DNA of 25,781 nt, taken from Halanaerobiaceae bacterium (GTDB lineage Bacteria > Bacillota > Halanaerobiia > Halanaerobiales > Halarsenatibacteraceae). The DNA lies in contig PWHA01000238.1 in assembly GCA_003554685.1 (NCBI GenBank), positions 1 through 25,781 on the forward strand, read 5' to 3'. The translations under genes and the position numbers were made by a program. This document shows positions 24,802 to 25,781 of this stretch, piece after piece. Position 1 is the first letter of the stretch. The number at the start of each line of letters is the position of its first letter. A model generated the notes under the pieces. The model had not been told where the DNA came from, did not search any database, and worked only from the letters and a program-made list of their open reading frames with translations.

Positions 24802-24948
24802 AAGTGTTTTCTCAGGCTGAACCAGACCCGATAACACTAATGATTATACTGCAAAAAGCCGAATTTTGATGATATCGACTTTATGCAGGGAAATCACCTA
24901 AATATTAGTGAAAGAAATGCCGCTCCGGGAAAACAGGAGCGGTTTTTT
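24802..24948 (+). ncRNA. Candidate structured small RNA, about 147 nt
   Basis: Bounded by a good promoter and a strong terminator, with no usable ORF. Visible pairings: AGTGTT (24803-24808) with AACACT (24833-24838); CACTAAT (24835-24841) with ATTAGTG (24904-24910); and within the latter CTGCA/TGCAG (24849-24853 with 24884-24888), continued by AAAG/CTTT and CGA/TCG across single mismatches to a 12-nt loop. The CACT segment is shared by two rival pairings. It does not match any riboswitch, 6S, SRP, tmRNA or T-box hallmark that I recognise. A trans-acting sRNA or a terminated leader are both possible. Confidence 0.6.
24920..24948 (+). terminator. Rho-independent terminator of the small RNA
   Basis: CCGCTCC (24920-24926) and GGAGCGG (24936-24942) form a 7-bp GC-rich stem with a 9-nt loop, followed by six T. 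Confidence 0.85.
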
Positions 24949-25041
24949 CATGAACTAAGGGCATCACTCCAGGAAGTGATATGCTGCATATTAGATTGAA
25001 AAAAACTATGATAGATAAAACAGAAAAGATGATTTCGAAAT

Positions 25042-25071
25042 TTGACCAGCTTAAACTTACTATAATATAAT
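25042..25071 (+). promoter_or_regulatory. Promoter candidate upstream of the small membrane-peptide ORF
   Basis: -35 TTGACC (25042-25047), 18-bp spacer, -10 TATAAT (25066-25071). The resulting leader to the ORF at 25343 would be about 265 nt. The stretch 24949-25342 holds no convincing gene. Confidence 0.5.
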
Positions 25072-25092
25072 CATCAATATAATGCCGGATAA

Positions 25093-25106
25093 ATTTTCTA
25101 GAAAAT
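25093..25106. promoter_or_regulatory. Perfect 14-bp palindrome just downstream of a promoter
   Basis: ATTTTCTAGAAAAT begins 21 bp after the -10 at 25066-25071, a position suited to an operator. The core TTCTAGAA also occurs at 23265-23272, upstream of the large regulator. Confidence 0.35.
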
Positions 25107-25233
25107 ATAGTATATTCCCGCTGAATGTGATAAAATTGATTTGACCGGATATCATTTCTGGTTGTAGATTTGTACTGCTTTTTTCCCGGTATTTAGCGTT
25201 TCCCGGCATGCCAGCCATCATTCAACAGCCAGC

Positions 25234-25253
25234 CTGCAATCTGTAAATTGCAG
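25234..25253. other. Leader hairpin upstream of the small membrane-peptide ORF
   Basis: CTGCAAT and ATTGCAG, 7-bp perfect stem with a 6-nt loop, about 90 nt before the ORF. No T-run follows. Confidence 0.3.
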
Positions 25254-25280
25254 CTGAATTATCAACCTGCCAGGGATAAG

Positions 25281-25320
25281 CAAGAACAAAAACAATAAAT
25301 CAAGAGCAAAAACAAATAAA
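25281..25320 (+). repeat. Imperfect 20-bp direct repeat
   Basis: Two adjacent A-rich 20-bp copies starting CAAGAACAAAAACAA and CAAGAGCAAAAACAA, just upstream of the ribosome binding site of the small ORF. Confidence 0.5.
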
Positions 25321-25342
25321 GGACAGGAGGTGAAACCGGGCT

Positions 25343-25474
25343 ATGAAACCGCTATTAAAGACTGTCTTTCTCCTGATTTTTCTGGTATCTTTCATTAAAG
25401 CCTGGTTTTTCAGTAAAACAAAAATTGAATTTGGCACAAATAGAAATTACAAAAAAATCTATAAGATATTTTAG
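25343..25474 (+). CDS. Small membrane peptide, 43 residues (frame continues past a TAG)
   Basis: ATG to TAG with AGGAGGTGA, an almost ideal ribosome binding site, 9 nt before the start. Residues 4-24 are a single hydrophobic helix (LLKTVFLLIFLVSFIKAW). The rest is basic, ending YKKIYKIF. Not recognised. The same frame stays open for a further 54 codons to TAA at 25637-25639, encoding another strongly hydrophobic stretch with GYFTPDIIIGSFHVLLVLF. It may be a true 43-residue peptide, or the start of a longer gene broken by a nonsense mutation. TAG ends several solid genes here, so routine recoding is unlikely. Confidence 0.5.
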   Translation: MKPLLKTVFLLIFLVSFIKAWFFSKTKIEFGTNRNYKKIYKIF

Positions 25475-25781
25475 GTATTATTTTTTTATTTCGAATTTTT
25501 ATTTTTGGGCTATTTTACTCCTGATATCATCATCGGCTCTTTTCATGTTCTACTGGTACTGTTCCTTTGGTATTGTTCCGGCGGTAAAAAGCAGCTAAGC
25601 CCATATTATTTTATATATACTTATATAACGAAAATTTAAAGGTTTAAATTAATATCTTTTAAGGATTAAATTAATATCTTTTAATGTATACTTTTGCAGA
25701 GATTTAACTTAGACCAAATTTTTAATAGTAACCAAAAGTTTACAAGAAGATCCCCATCTTTAACTTTACTGAGACTCCTCC
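25475..25781. other. AT-rich end of window without a clear gene
   Basis: 307 bp. It contains the open continuation of the small ORF (to 25639) and a direct repeat at 25644-25684. No start codon with a ribosome binding site was found on either strand. Confidence 0.5.
25644..25684 (+). repeat. 19-bp perfect direct repeat, 22-bp period
   Basis: TTAAATTAATATCTTTTAA occurs at 25644-25662 and 25666-25684. It is AT-rich and outside any gene. Confidence 0.7.

Noticed and set aside
24981..25070. 29-codon ORF with AGGAAGTGAT directly upstream
   Set aside because: It follows the small-RNA terminator at once and overlaps a better promoter candidate (25042-25071). The peptide has no recognisable feature and the site is imperfect.
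25472..25474. TAG as a pyrrolysine codon
   Set aside because: At least five confident genes in the window (for example at 2597, 4633, 5889, 13048 and 17174) end in TAG, and no pyl genes are visible.

Overview
The window looks like chromosomal DNA of a low-GC, Gram-positive-type anaerobe (Firmicutes; a halophilic Halanaerobiales/Clostridia-like organism is my best guess, from protein style only). Supporting signs are strong AGGAGG-type ribosome binding sites on nearly every gene, several TTG/GTG starts, a PspC/LiaF-like envelope pair, an anaerobe-type iron-sulfur flavoprotein, CoA-transferase chemistry and very acidic exported proteins. No tRNA, rRNA, CRISPR array or insertion sequence was seen.

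Layout. (1) 1-935: a PspC protein and an overlapping, window-truncated LiaF-like membrane protein, both on the minus strand. (2) 1123-9358, minus strand: a complete five-gene branched-chain-amino-acid-type (LIV/HAAT) ABC importer (livH-livM-livG-livF-binding protein) ending in a good terminator, followed by a divergent thiolase-fold synthase (KAS III/HMG-CoA-synthase-like), a short-chain dehydrogenase and an acetyl-CoA hydrolase/CoA-transferase family enzyme. An alpha/beta hydrolase (9582-10469) is divergent from livH. (3) 10689-19393: a second, clearly more AT-rich block with a second complete LIV importer (binding protein-livH-livM-livG-livF), a divergent TetR regulator, and a three-gene operon of iron-sulfur flavoprotein, acyl-CoA ligase and a second synthase. 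(4) 19876-24536: a large STAND-ATPase/TPR/BTAD transcriptional activator and a class V aminotransferase (cysteine-desulfurase-like). (5) 24537-25781: mostly non-coding, with a 9-bp tandem repeat in the presumed leader of the aminotransferase gene, a strong candidate small RNA with its own promoter and terminator, and a 43-codon membrane-peptide ORF whose frame continues past a TAG.

How the genes may work together. Two LIV-type importers each lie beside a divergent C-H-N synthase that also carries an HMG-CoA-synthase-like Glu. Around them are an acyl-CoA ligase, a CoA-transferase, a short-chain dehydrogenase and a hydrolase. The simplest reading is a system that imports one or more carboxylates or amphipathic acids, activates them to CoA thioesters and makes or breaks a carbon-carbon bond next to the thioester. 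The substrate cannot be read from the sequence. The TetR protein is the obvious local regulator of the second module.
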